Shown here: piece after piece, positions 37,688 through 45,872 of the stretch
Position numbering within the stretch: position 1 is the stretch's first letter
Layout of the letters: the number at the start of each line of letters is the position of its first letter
From: Halopseudomonas salina
GTDB lineage: Bacteria; Pseudomonadota; Gammaproteobacteria; Pseudomonadales; Pseudomonadaceae
Direction of reading: 5' to 3'
DNA: 64,000 nucleotides
NCBI RefSeq assembly: GCF_008641105.1
Contig: NZ_VTTI01000009.1
Location: 118,086 to 182,085 of the forward strand
Notes under the pieces: model-generated
Database searches by the model: none
Told to the model about the DNA's origin: nothing
What the model saw: only the letters and a program-made list of their open reading frames with translations
Program-made: the position numbers and the translations under genes

Positions 37688-38269
37688 TCACTCTTCAGTT
37701 TTCTGCTCGTACAGCGTTCTGGCCAGTCGCATGATCTGCTCTTGAAACTCGCTGCGCTGCAGATCGGTCATCGGACAGATACCAATCTGTTCAAACAGGC
37801 GATAGCCCCTTACCGAGAAAAACAGAATACTTGCCTGAGCCAGACCTAGCGGAGACTCGGCGAGTATATGGAACAGCCCCTGTACATCGTCAGAGGTGGT
37901 CTGGAGCAATTCCGGATTACTGGCGGCTGCAGCAAGGATCGCCGAATCCAGGTTCTTTTCCTCATTTGACTCGCTCAGATTGCTCAGCAGCAGCGATTTG
38001 AGCTCGCGCATGGGCTCGTCTGGCAGAACGCTCTCATAGGCTCTCCAGCGAACCCGGAAACGCTCCAGGCGGTGCTCGATCATGGCAGCCAGCAGGGCTT
38101 CACGGTCTGGAAACAGCGTCTCCAGATCGGCCTGATCGATGCCGGTGCGCTCGCTGAGGCTGGAAAAGGTCAACTGAGACGCGCCGCGCTCACTGACGAT
38201 GGCTTCGGCGGCGCGGAAGATGGTCAGCTTGCGGTTATCTTCGATTTTTTTTGACTCGGTGCTTTCCAC
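37688..38269 (-). CDS. TetR family transcriptional regulator
   Basis: The 193-residue protein has a TetR-type N-terminal helix-turn-helix (LTIFRAAEAIVSERGASQLTFSSLSERTGIDQADLETLFPDRE region) and a helical C-terminal domain. The recognition helix is less typical than in the efflux-linked TetR. Translation starts at GTG 38269 after a GAGGGGG element. No operator palindrome is obvious and neither neighbour is an evident target, so its regulon is unknown. A run of eight A/T at about 38245-38252 lies within the fourth to ninth codons. Confidence 0.82.
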   Translation of the reverse strand: MESTESKKIEDNRKLTIFRAAEAIVSERGASQLTFSSLSERTGIDQADLETLFPDREALLAAMIEHRLERFRVRWRAYESVLPDEPMRELKSLLLSNLSESNEEKNLDSAILAAAASNPELLQTTSDDVQGLFHILAESPLGLAQASILFFSVRGYRLFEQIGICPMTDLQRSEFQEQIMRLARTLYEQKTEE

Positions 38270-38449
38270 TGCGGGAACCCCCTCTTAGACGTCCTGGTGG
38301 CGGGTTGCGAAAAGGCAACACGGGTAAAAGCAACGTCGGGTGATCCCCAAACGGCCTTCCTGATGGGCAATAGGGTACGACTTAAGGTCTTTTCAGGCGA
38401 GTTTTTTTTGCTGTAGAAGAGAAGGAGGGTAGCCAAATTTCAGGCAATA

Positions 38450-38475
38450 AAAAACCCGGCCGGAGCCGGGTTTTT
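38450..38475 (-). terminator. Intrinsic terminator of the cold-shock gene
   Basis: AAAAACCCGGC pairs with GCCGGGTTTTT around a four-base loop; on the minus strand it follows the csp stop by about 17 bases and ends in a T-run. Confidence 0.93.
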
Positions 38476-38491
38476 CAGTCAAGCTTCGGAA

Positions 38492-38698
38492 TTAACCGAT
38501 AACCTGAATGTTTGCTGCTTGCTTGCCTTTAGGACCAGTAGTGATGTCGAAAGACACCTTCTGGTTCTCGGCGAGGGATTTGAAGCCCTGAACCTTGATT
38601 TCGGAGAAGTGGGCGAACAAATCATCACCACCGCCGTCTGGAGTAATGAAGCCAAAGCCTTTAGTGTCGTTGAACCACTTAACTGTACCAGTTGCCAT
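38492..38698 (-). CDS. Cold-shock domain protein (CspA family)
   Basis: The 68-residue protein is a single cold-shock domain: [19 protein letters not shown] with RNP1 at residues 13-18 (KGFGFI) and RNP2 around DLFAHF (26-31). Such proteins bind single-stranded RNA and act as RNA chaperones. Pseudomonads carry several paralogues, so I give no number. A long leader with a hairpin and T-run about 30 bases before the start suggests control at the RNA level. Whether it is cold-induced cannot be read. Confidence 0.97.
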   Translation of the reverse strand: MATGTVKWFNDTKGFGFITPDGGGDDLFAHFSEIKVQGFKSLAENQKVSFDITTGPKGKQAANIQVIG

Positions 38699-39005
38699 TT
38701 CGGATAATTCCTATCAAATTAAAAAAACTTGAGCATTGCTCAATTAAAGCGCGGGGAATCAAAGATTACGAGAATGACAAACTTACGTACTGAAAAGTGC
38801 GCTTGCAGCCTACTACTCTATCTTGAAAACCTACGCGCTCACTTTGCACCTTAGTGCTGGCCTTGTCAAGCTGGGCTTTCGCCTGGCTCGTTCAGTGCCT
38901 GCCGGTACAAAATGAACGAAACTCAGTATACGACAGATTGAAGAAATAACACCCTTTAAGCGAAATTTATTTGTAATTGGGCTGCCACTCGTCGGAATCC
39001 ATCCT
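38699..39005 (-). other. Leader and promoter region of the cold-shock gene
   Basis: These 307 bp separate csp from the aceK stop upstream. On the minus strand, the last 45 bases before the csp ATG hold TTGAGC, AAT, GCTCAA and then a seven-T run (hairpin 38729-38743, T-run down to 38722), followed by ATAGGAAT as ribosome-binding site. I found no convincing promoter boxes. The region next to aceK shows no other feature. Confidence 0.6.
38722..38743 (-). promoter_or_regulatory. Terminator-like hairpin in the csp leader (possible attenuator)
   Basis: A six-base stem (TTGAGC/GCTCAA) with a three-base loop is followed by G and seven T on the csp strand, ending about 23 bases before the ATG. It has the form of a weak intrinsic terminator placed inside the 5' untranslated region. 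Function is inferred. Confidence 0.5.
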
Positions 39006-40709
39006 TCAGGTACGGCGGTAGGGGAATACGTCCAGTACCTGTCCATCCTTGATGCGGTCCTGCAAGCCCTTCCAGAAGTCAGCGTCAAAGAGGTCGCCAT
39101 GTATCTTGGTAAAGGCCCTGCGATGCTTGATATCAGCAAACAGGAAAACGGGGAACTCCTCCGGGAATACATCATTGGGTCCCACCGAGTACCAGGGCTC
39201 GGATGCCATTTCCTGCTCGGGGTACACGGCTTCGGGTATGTGCCGGAAGTTGACTTCGGTCAGGTAGCTGATTTCATCGTAGTCGTAGAACACCACGCGA
39301 CCGTGGCGGGTAACACCAAAGTTCTTCAGCAGCATGTCGCCCGGGAAGATATTGGCAGCAGCCAGTTCCTTGATGGCTTTGCCATAATCCAGCAGTGCCT
39401 CGTGGGTCTGGGTTTCGGTGGCGTTTTCAAGATAGATATTCAATGGCGTCATGCGGCGCTCTGTCCAGCAATGACGAACCAGGATCACATCTCCCTCATC
39501 TATGACCGTGGACGCCGCCACCTCCAGCAGTTCAGCCAGACACTCCGGCTCGAAGCGCTCGCGGGGGAAGCGGAAGTCAGCAAACTCTTGGGTGTCAGCC
39601 AGGCGTCCTACCCGGTCGTGACGTTTGACCAGACGATAACGATCGATGACGGTCGCCCGATCAATATTCTTGGAAGGGGCGAACTTGTCCTTGATGATCT
39701 TGAACACGGTATTGAAGCCGGGAAGGGTGAACACGCTCATCACCATGCCGCGCACGCCTGGGGCCATCATGAAACGATCTTCGCTGGTAGCCAGGTGTGA
39801 GATAAGGGCGCGATAGAATTCCGACTTGCCCTGTTTGTAGAAGCCGATTGCCGTGTAAAGCTCGGCCATATGCTTGCCCGGCAGCAGTCGCTTGAGAAAT
39901 GCCACAAGTTCTGCTGGTACTGGCGCCTCAACCATGAAGTAGGAACGGGTAAACGAGAAGATGATCGATACCTGGGATTCGTCGGTGATCAGGGTATCAA
40001 CACTGATGCCTTCGTTATCCTGATGAATCAGTGGTAGCACGAACGGCCACTGTTCGTTCTGGCTGAGCACGCGGCCCACCAGGTAGGCCCCTTTGTTGCG
40101 GTAGAACACCGACTGCACCAACTCTATCGTCAGACCACGATCATTTTGTGCCCAGTCCGGCAGGCCCTTTTGCAACTGCTCTACAATCATCTTGCAGTCA
40201 GCGGCATAGTCGACCCAGGGTGTACTGAACTTGTGCTCATCCAGTACCTGGTGCACAAGATTGTCCAGGGAGCCGTCCGAAATGAAACCCCGCGTCAGCG
40301 GAATACGCGACGGCGGGCGTCCCGGAGGACGCGTGGTATGCACGAACATGGTCTCATCACTGATCTGATCATGGTGATGCAGGCTGGTGAAAATTGAATT
40401 GAACCAAGTCTCCGCCAGCTCGTCATCAAAACGTTGGGCAATGAGTTCTATATAGGCCAGCCGGATCCGGGGCCAGACGGACACATCCAATATATTGCTG
40501 GCGGCCTGATTGTGTTCGAGTGCAGCAGAAGTGGCGGCAACGCATTCCTCATACAGGTTGATGCGCGCGGTAGAAGCTTCCTGGATTTCGGTCCAGCGTG
40601 CCTCCTCGAAACGACGCCGGGCACCGGCCGTGATCTCGCGAAAGCCTTGGCGGTAACTGTCGAATCCGTCGAGAATGTGTTGAGCGAGGGTAGCAGGGCT
40701 GAAAGGCAT
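39006..40709 (-). CDS. aceK: Isocitrate dehydrogenase kinase/phosphatase
   Basis: AceK phosphorylates and dephosphorylates isocitrate dehydrogenase, switching carbon between the TCA cycle and the glyoxylate shunt during growth on acetate or fatty acids. The 567-residue sequence covers the full family, with the ATP-binding region [14 protein letters not shown] followed by [12 protein letters not shown], and the catalytic part [17 protein letters not shown]. Length is normal (E. coli 578). It stands alone, away from aceA/aceB. The fatty-acid genes downstream make the glyoxylate shunt relevant in this organism. Confidence 0.97.
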   Translation of the reverse strand: MPFSPATLAQHILDGFDSYRQGFREITAGARRRFEEARWTEIQEASTARINLYEECVAATSAALEHNQAASNILDVSVWPRIRLAYIELIAQRFDDELAETWFNSIFTSLHHHDQISDETMFVHTTRPPGRPPSRIPLTRGFISDGSLDNLVHQVLDEHKFSTPWVDYAADCKMIVEQLQKGLPDWAQNDRGLTIELVQSVFYRNKGAYLVGRVLSQNEQWPFVLPLIHQDNEGISVDTLITDESQVSIIFSFTRSYFMVEAPVPAELVAFLKRLLPGKHMAELYTAIGFYKQGKSEFYRALISHLATSEDRFMMAPGVRGMVMSVFTLPGFNTVFKIIKDKFAPSKNIDRATVIDRYRLVKRHDRVGRLADTQEFADFRFPRERFEPECLAELLEVAASTVIDEGDVILVRHCWTERRMTPLNIYLENATETQTHEALLDYGKAIKELAAANIFPGDMLLKNFGVTRHGRVVFYDYDEISYLTEVNFRHIPEAVYPEQEMASEPWYSVGPNDVFPEEFPVFLFADIKHRRAFTKIHGDLFDADFWKGLQDRIKDGQVLDVFPYRRT

Positions 40710-40825
40710 GGCGTGATCGAACCTGAGTAGGAGAATGCCATCAGGATAGCCAGTCTGGCATCCTGGCGAAAGAGTGAGATGCGGATAGTCAGCCAGTATT
40801 AATAGCGGAACAAAAGGATCTGTTG

Positions 40826-41899
40826 ATGAGAAAGAAATACGGCATAACCTTTGGCGTGGTAGCGACGATCATTATTCTCCTGGTGATCCTGCACCTGTCA
40901 TTGGCCCACCTGGTTCGCTATCTGTTGAATGACAATATGGCACAGATGGGCGACTACACCGGGAGTGTCGAGGAAGTAGAGCTTTTCTGGTGGCAAGGCG
41001 CCTATGAATTGCACAACCTGCGTATCGAGAAGATCGAAGGAAACGTGCAGGCACCGCTGCTCCAGGCCCCCTTGATTGATATAGCGATCAGCTGGAAAAC
41101 CTTGTGGGAACAACGTGCGTTGGTGGCGGTGGTTCGCTTCACCGAGCCGGAACTGACCTTCGTAGACGCCCAGAACGAGCAGGACAAGCAGGTCGGGGAG
41201 GGCGTTGACTGGCGAGAAACCCTGCAGGACCAGTTGCCGATCACGATGAATGAGTTGCAGATAGTTGATGGTGTTCTGGCTTTGCGGAATTTCAGTACAG
41301 AACCGCAGGTGAATCTCTATGCCAATAATGTGGATCTGACTATTTATAATTTGAGCACAGCTGAAGACCTTGAAGGGACTCGTGATGCGTCAATGGAGGG
41401 GACAGGCACGTTTCTTGGGCATGCACCGATGGAAGCAGAGGCTGCATTCGATCCATTGGTACGCATGGAGGACTTCGCGTTCAGACTGCGGCTCACCGAG
41501 GTAGAGCTGCCGCGGCTCAACGACTTTGCTTCAGCCTACGGCAATTTTGATTTCCAGGCAGGTAGTGGTGAGCTGGTAATCGAAGCCTCGGTTGAGGGTG
41601 GTGAACTTGAAGGCTATATCAAACCGCTAATGCGTGATGTGGAGATCTTCGACTTCGAGCAGGATATCCAGAATCAGGACAAGGGAATTCTGCGGGGTAT
41701 ATGGGAGGCACTGGTCGGAGGCGGGGAATCCATTCTGAAGAATCAGCGCAAAGATCAGTTGGCCACCCGTGTCACCCTCGGCGGTACCCTGAACGATACC
41801 GAGGTCAGTCCCCTCCAGGCTTTTTTAGGCATTCTACGAAACGGTTTTATCGAAGCCTTCAGCTCCGGCTTCGATAGCCGAGAGCCGCAGGATGGCTAA
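40826..41899 (+). CDS. AsmA/DUF748-like membrane-anchored protein
   Basis: The 357-residue protein has one N-terminal membrane segment (about 8-27, [20 protein letters not shown]) and a periplasmic beta-rich region with the DUF748 pattern ([47 protein letters not shown]). AsmA-like proteins are thought to move or organise lipids between membranes; this shorter member has no known function. AAGGATCTG precedes the ATG; a TTG just before it is not needed. It is divergent from aceK. Confidence 0.78.
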   Translation: MRKKYGITFGVVATIIILLVILHLSLAHLVRYLLNDNMAQMGDYTGSVEEVELFWWQGAYELHNLRIEKIEGNVQAPLLQAPLIDIAISWKTLWEQRALVAVVRFTEPELTFVDAQNEQDKQVGEGVDWRETLQDQLPITMNELQIVDGVLALRNFSTEPQVNLYANNVDLTIYNLSTAEDLEGTRDASMEGTGTFLGHAPMEAEAAFDPLVRMEDFAFRLRLTEVELPRLNDFASAYGNFDFQAGSGELVIEASVEGGELEGYIKPLMRDVEIFDFEQDIQNQDKGILRGIWEALVGGGESILKNQRKDQLATRVTLGGTLNDTEVSPLQAFLGILRNGFIEAFSSGFDSREPQDG

Positions 41900-42054
41900 G
41901 TCGGATGGACGGGCAAAGGCATATCATTCAGTGACTGAATACTACGCATCGGTTCACACTGCGCCCGCGCTCACGTTATAGTCGTCAGTCAACTTTGGTG
42001 GTATTGCATGTCCCAGGCGATACCACGCCCTGACTTACCTTGAGGATAGCCGGA

Positions 42055-42900
42055 ATGAAATTCGAAGGTACCCCTTCCTACGTAGCCACAGACGATCTGA
42101 AACTGGCGGTCAACGCCGCCATCACGCTGGAGCGGCCCCTGCTGGTCAAGGGTGAGCCCGGTACGGGCAAGACCATGCTGGCCGAACAGTTGGCCGAGTC
42201 GATGGGCATGAAACTGATCACCTGGCACGTCAAATCGACTACCAAGGCGCATCAGGGCCTGTATGAATACGACGCGGTGAGCCGTCTGCGTGACTCCCAG
42301 TTGGGTGTCGACAAGGTGCATGACGTTGCCAATTATATAAAGAAGGGCAAGCTCTGGGAGGCATTCGAGTCTGAGGAGCGCTCCATTCTGCTGATCGACG
42401 AGATCGACAAGGCCGACATCGAATTCCCCAACGACCTGTTGCAGGAACTCGACAAGATGGAGTTCTATGTCTACGAGACCAATCAGACTATCAAGGCCAA
42501 GCAGCGTCCGATCATCATTATTACCTCGAACAATGAGAAAGAGCTGCCTGACGCCTTCCTGCGCCGCTGTTTCTTTCACTATATTGCCTTCCCCGATCGC
42601 ACCACCATGCAGCGTATCGTTGATGTGCACTTCCCCGATATCCGCAAAGAACTGGTTGCCGAAGCCATGGACATCTTCTTCGACGTGCGCAAGGTGCCCG
42701 GCCTGAAGAAGAAGCCCTCCACCTCGGAGCTGGTGGATTGGCTCAAGTTGCTGTTGGCGGACCAGATTCCCGAGGCAGTGCTGCGTGACCGTGATCCGAC
42801 CAAGGCCATTCCGCCGCTCTATGGCGCCCTGGTCAAGAACGAGCAGGACGTGCAGCTGCTCGAACGCCTGGCATTCATGACACGTCGTCAGAACCGCTGA
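42055..42900 (+). CDS. MoxR family AAA+ ATPase
   Basis: The 281-residue ATPase has Walker A GEPGTGKT (residues 33-40), Walker B ILLIDEIDKAD, and sensor 1 IIIITSNNEKELPDAF, matching the MoxR group. MoxR ATPases act as chaperones that mature or activate partner complexes, often with a VWA protein encoded next door, as here. ATG 42055 follows GAGGATAGCC; an upstream in-frame TTG is rejected. The VWA gene begins 31 bp later, so the two form an operon. The client is unknown. Confidence 0.93.
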   Translation: MKFEGTPSYVATDDLKLAVNAAITLERPLLVKGEPGTGKTMLAEQLAESMGMKLITWHVKSTTKAHQGLYEYDAVSRLRDSQLGVDKVHDVANYIKKGKLWEAFESEERSILLIDEIDKADIEFPNDLLQELDKMEFYVYETNQTIKAKQRPIIIITSNNEKELPDAFLRRCFFHYIAFPDRTTMQRIVDVHFPDIRKELVAEAMDIFFDVRKVPGLKKKPSTSELVDWLKLLLADQIPEAVLRDRDPTKAIPPLYGALVKNEQDVQLLERLAFMTRRQNR

Positions 42901-42931
42901 GAAGTCAGATCCGCTAAGAAGGGGGAAGCCC

Positions 42932-44110
42932 ATGCTCTTGGGCCTGTTCAATGAAATGCGGGCAGCAAAGGTACCGGTATCGGTACGCGAGCTGCTCGAT
43001 CTGATTCGTGCGCTCAAGCACCATGTCGTATTTGCCGATATGGACGAGTTCTACTATCTCGCGCGTACCGTGATGGTCAAGGATGAACGCCACTTCGACA
43101 AGTTCGACCGGGCCTTCGGCGCGTACTTCAATGGTCTGCAAAATCTCGATCAACTTCTCGAGGCACTGATCCCCGAGGATTGGCTGCGCAAGGAATTCGA
43201 GAAAATGCTGACCGACGAGGAACGCGAGAAGATCAAGTCCCTGGGCGGTCTGGACAAGTTGATCGAGGAGTTCAAGAAACGCCTTGATGAACAGAAGGAG
43301 CGTCATGCCGGCGGCAATAAATGGATTGGCACGGGCGGTACCAGTCCTTTCGGTTCTGGCGGCTACAATCCCGAAGGCATACGCGTTGGCGATGCCGGAA
43401 AAAGGCAGGGCAAGGCAGCAAAAGTCTGGGATCAGCGCGAATACAAGAACCTGGACGATCAGGTCGAACTGGGTACGCGCAATATCAAGGTAGCCCTGCG
43501 GCGCCTACGCAAGTTCGCTCGTCAGGGCTCGCCGGACGAACTGGATATTGATGGCACTATCGACCACACCGCTCGGGATGCTGGCCTGCTGAACATCCAG
43601 ATGCGTCCGGAGAAGCGCAACGCCGTCAAGCTGCTGCTGTTATTCGATATCGGTGGCTCCATGGATGCGCACATCAAGGTCTGCGAAGAGCTGTTTTCCG
43701 CCTGCAGAACCGAGTTCAAGCACCTTGAGTACTTCTACTTCCACAACTGCCCCTACGAGTCGGTCTGGAAAAACAATCTGCGCCGGACCAACGAGCGAAC
43801 CGCCACGATGGATCTGCTGCACAAGTACGGCCCGGACTACAAGGTGATATTTGTCGGTGACGCAGCCATGGCGCCCTACGAAATTACCCAGCCGGGTGGT
43901 AGCGTGGAGCACTGGAACGAGGAAGCCGGCCACGTCTGGATTCAGCGGTTCATGGAGAAATACAAGAAGATGATCTGGATTAATCCGTACCCCAGGGATA
44001 CCTGGGACTACACCACCTCGACACGCATCGTTCGCGACCTGATCGAGGATCGGATGTATCCCTTGACGCTGGAAGGGTTGGAAGAGGGGATGAAGTTTCT
44101 CAGCAAATAA
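42932..44110 (+). CDS. VWA (CoxE-like) domain protein, partner of the MoxR ATPase
   Basis: The 392-residue protein has an N-terminal helical region (MLLGLFNEMRAAKVPVSVRE), a Lys/Glu-rich middle, a Gly-rich linker (about 125-140), and a C-terminal von Willebrand A domain starting LLLLFDIGGSMDAHIKVCEEL. The metal-site motif reads DIGGS instead of the canonical DxSxS, so the first serine is Gly; I believe this is usual in this subfamily. With the MoxR ATPase it probably assembles or inserts a cofactor into some enzyme, but no client is encoded nearby. AGGGGGAAG precedes the ATG. Confidence 0.9.
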   Translation: MLLGLFNEMRAAKVPVSVRELLDLIRALKHHVVFADMDEFYYLARTVMVKDERHFDKFDRAFGAYFNGLQNLDQLLEALIPEDWLRKEFEKMLTDEEREKIKSLGGLDKLIEEFKKRLDEQKERHAGGNKWIGTGGTSPFGSGGYNPEGIRVGDAGKRQGKAAKVWDQREYKNLDDQVELGTRNIKVALRRLRKFARQGSPDELDIDGTIDHTARDAGLLNIQMRPEKRNAVKLLLLFDIGGSMDAHIKVCEELFSACRTEFKHLEYFYFHNCPYESVWKNNLRRTNERTATMDLLHKYGPDYKVIFVGDAAMAPYEITQPGGSVEHWNEEAGHVWIQRFMEKYKKMIWINPYPRDTWDYTTSTRIVRDLIEDRMYPLTLEGLEEGMKFLSK

Positions 44111-44213
44111 GCGGCAAGTCCCTAGCTGCAGGCGGTCAGGTGGAAACTGAGGTTTTTGTGATTGAGCGTTGAATTGCGCTTGACCGATCTAACCCCGGGC
44201 TCATCCTGACAAC

Positions 44214-44244
44214 GCTTGCAGCTTGCAGCTTGCAGCTTGCAGCT
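44214..44244. repeat. Heptanucleotide tandem repeat GCTTGCA, about 4.4 copies
   Basis: Four perfect GCTTGCA units and a partial fifth stand between the VWA gene and the maoC stop codon, directly abutting that stop. It does not have spacer structure. Its number may vary among strains by replication slippage. Confidence 0.95.
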
Positions 44245-44245
44245 C

Positions 44246-44716
44246 TTAGCCGATTGTCACCTCCGGCAGCGTCGGCCGTTCGATACTGACCTTCTCCGTC
44301 GGCGCCATTACTGTCGCTACGCCATCCACCACCTGCTTGTTGTCCTGATTGAATACCCGTGTGGCAATCTTCACGCGGTTCTTCGGTAGTTTCTCGAGTA
44401 TCTCCAGCTCCACCCGAATCTCGTCGCCCAGGCGTACCGGGCGCATGAAGCTCATTTCCTGTCCGATGTAGATGGTGCCCGGCCCCGGCATTTCGCAGGC
44501 GACCGCGGCGGAGATCAGGGCGCCGGAAAACATGCCATGGGCAATGCGGCCCTTGAATGGCGTCGCTGCGGCAAAGGCTTCGTCCAGATGCACCGGATTG
44601 GTATCACCCGATACCGCAGCAAACAGGGTGAGGTCTCGCTCGGTGACCAGATGGGTAATCGAAGCGGTGTCGCCCAGGTTCAATTCATCGTAAGTGCGGT
44701 TTTCAAGCTGTGGCAT
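44246..44716 (-). CDS. MaoC-like (R)-specific enoyl-CoA hydratase
   Basis: The 156-residue protein has the hot-dog hydratase signature FAAVSGDTNPVHLDEAFAAATPFKGRIAHGMFSG, whose Asp and His are the catalytic pair of PhaJ/MaoC enzymes. It would hydrate trans-2-enoyl-CoA to (R)-3-hydroxyacyl-CoA, linking beta-oxidation to polyhydroxyalkanoate or other acyl pathways. An upstream start gives 22 extra residues but ATG 44716 matches the family. Its first 14 bases overlap the end of the hydrolase gene upstream, so both are co-transcribed. P. aeruginosa has a maoC/phaJ gene at the matching place (PA3302). Confidence 0.9.
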   Translation of the reverse strand: MPQLENRTYDELNLGDTASITHLVTERDLTLFAAVSGDTNPVHLDEAFAAATPFKGRIAHGMFSGALISAAVACEMPGPGTIYIGQEMSFMRPVRLGDEIRVELEILEKLPKNRVKIATRVFNQDNKQVVDGVATVMAPTEKVSIERPTLPEVTIG

Positions 44717-45665
44717 CTGTAGGCTCCAAGGCGGGGAAGGAAGCGACCGGCATATGCTTTGCCAGCCAATCGAGCAGGTCACGTACTACCTGTTCACGGT
44801 TGATTTCATTGAATATTTCATGGCGCGCATCATCATACAACCGCAGACTTACAGCTGTCAGCCCTGCTTTGATAAGTCGCTGTTGCAACTTGGCCAGGCC
44901 TGTACCGACGCTTACCGGATCAGCACTGCCGCCGATGATATGAACAGGCAAGGCCGAAGGTATCCGGCCCAATTGTCTGGTATCGGCGATCTCTAGCAGG
45001 CCGCCGAACAGGTCCTGCCAAAGCCGGGCGGTGCAGTTGAAGCCACACAAAGGGTCGGCTATATAAGCATCAACTTGGACGGGATCGCGAGTGAGCCAGT
45101 CGAATTCGGTCCGATTGGGTCTGAAAGCATTATTGAACTGGCCAAAACTCAGTTTGCCGAGTGTCTCGGCGGGCTTGTTCCAGCCACGCAGTCGGCCTTC
45201 GATACCAGCTGCGATTTTGCCAATCCTGCTAAGCGCAGGGGGGTGGGCGTTACTGCCGCTGAGAATAACGCCGGCCAGTCCTGCTCCGTGGGTCATCATG
45301 TGCCCTTGCATGATATAGGAGCCCATGCTGTGGCCCAGAAGAAAGACGGGAAGGCCGTCCGCCAGGGCGAGTGCGTATTGGCGCAGGGCGTCGATGTCCG
45401 AGGTCACCTTGCGCCAACCATCAGAGTCAGCGAATTGTCCCGGTTGGTCAGTAATGCTCTGCCCGTGGCCGCGCTGATCCAGGGCAAGCACCGCATAGCC
45501 GGCGCCGTTCAGTTGCTTTGCCAGCCACTCATAACGGCCCGCATGCTCAGCCATGCCGTGGCTTATCAGTATCCAGGCGCGAGGCTCAGCGGTACCTGGT
45601 AACCACTTATAAACGAACAGCTTCTGCTGATCTGCAGCAGTCAACCAATCGGTCTGGACGTGCAT
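44703..45665 (-). CDS. Alpha/beta hydrolase (monoacylglycerol lipase-like)
   Basis: The 320-residue protein has the alpha/beta-hydrolase fold of the lysophospholipase / monoacylglycerol lipase group: oxyanion HGMAEHAGRYEW, LDQRGHGQS, and nucleophile Ser113 in LGHSMGS. It would cleave lipid esters, feeding the fatty-acid genes around it. ATG 45665 follows AGGAG with good spacing; an extra 21 in-frame residues upstream are unlikely. Divergent from fadD; co-transcribed with the hydratase. Confidence 0.88.
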   Translation of the reverse strand: MHVQTDWLTAADQQKLFVYKWLPGTAEPRAWILISHGMAEHAGRYEWLAKQLNGAGYAVLALDQRGHGQSITDQPGQFADSDGWRKVTSDIDALRQYALALADGLPVFLLGHSMGSYIMQGHMMTHGAGLAGVILSGSNAHPPALSRIGKIAAGIEGRLRGWNKPAETLGKLSFGQFNNAFRPNRTEFDWLTRDPVQVDAYIADPLCGFNCTARLWQDLFGGLLEIADTRQLGRIPSALPVHIIGGSADPVSVGTGLAKLQQRLIKAGLTAVSLRLYDDARHEIFNEINREQVVRDLLDWLAKHMPVASFPALEPTDATA

Positions 45666-45872
45666 TATTATTGTTCTCCTGATGCGTATACCAAATGAAA
45701 CGCGGCAGCATTTTGTGTTTTCGTCCAATGCTGGTAATTTTGTGAGTTACGCATAGACGTGAGCCGACTGACAAGCCTGTATGTCAAGCAAGGGGAATCA
45801 GCGGAATAATTGTATCGGGATGAGCTCAGTTTTCATCCCGCCAGACCAACACGGGGAAAGAGGACAACAATA

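Noticed and set aside
38245..38252. Run of eight A/T at the start of the second tetR gene considered as a programmed frameshift site
   Set aside because: The frame is intact and the downstream protein is a normal TetR; no alternative product is evident.
41989..43017. Minus-strand open frame of 342 codons over the MoxR gene
   Set aside because: The plus-strand MoxR and VWA proteins have full motifs; the antisense product shows none.
43633..43680. Degenerate VWA metal motif taken as sign of a broken gene
   Set aside because: The frame is complete and the pattern DIGGS appears to be normal for this subfamily, so decay is unlikely.
44214..44244. Short regular repeat considered as a CRISPR remnant
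   Set aside because: Units are 7 bp, contiguous and without spacers; no cas gene is present.
45442..45602. Plus-strand open frame covering the hydrolase gene (from about 45075)
   Set aside because: Antisense to a hydrolase with an intact nucleophile elbow and a good ribosome-binding site.
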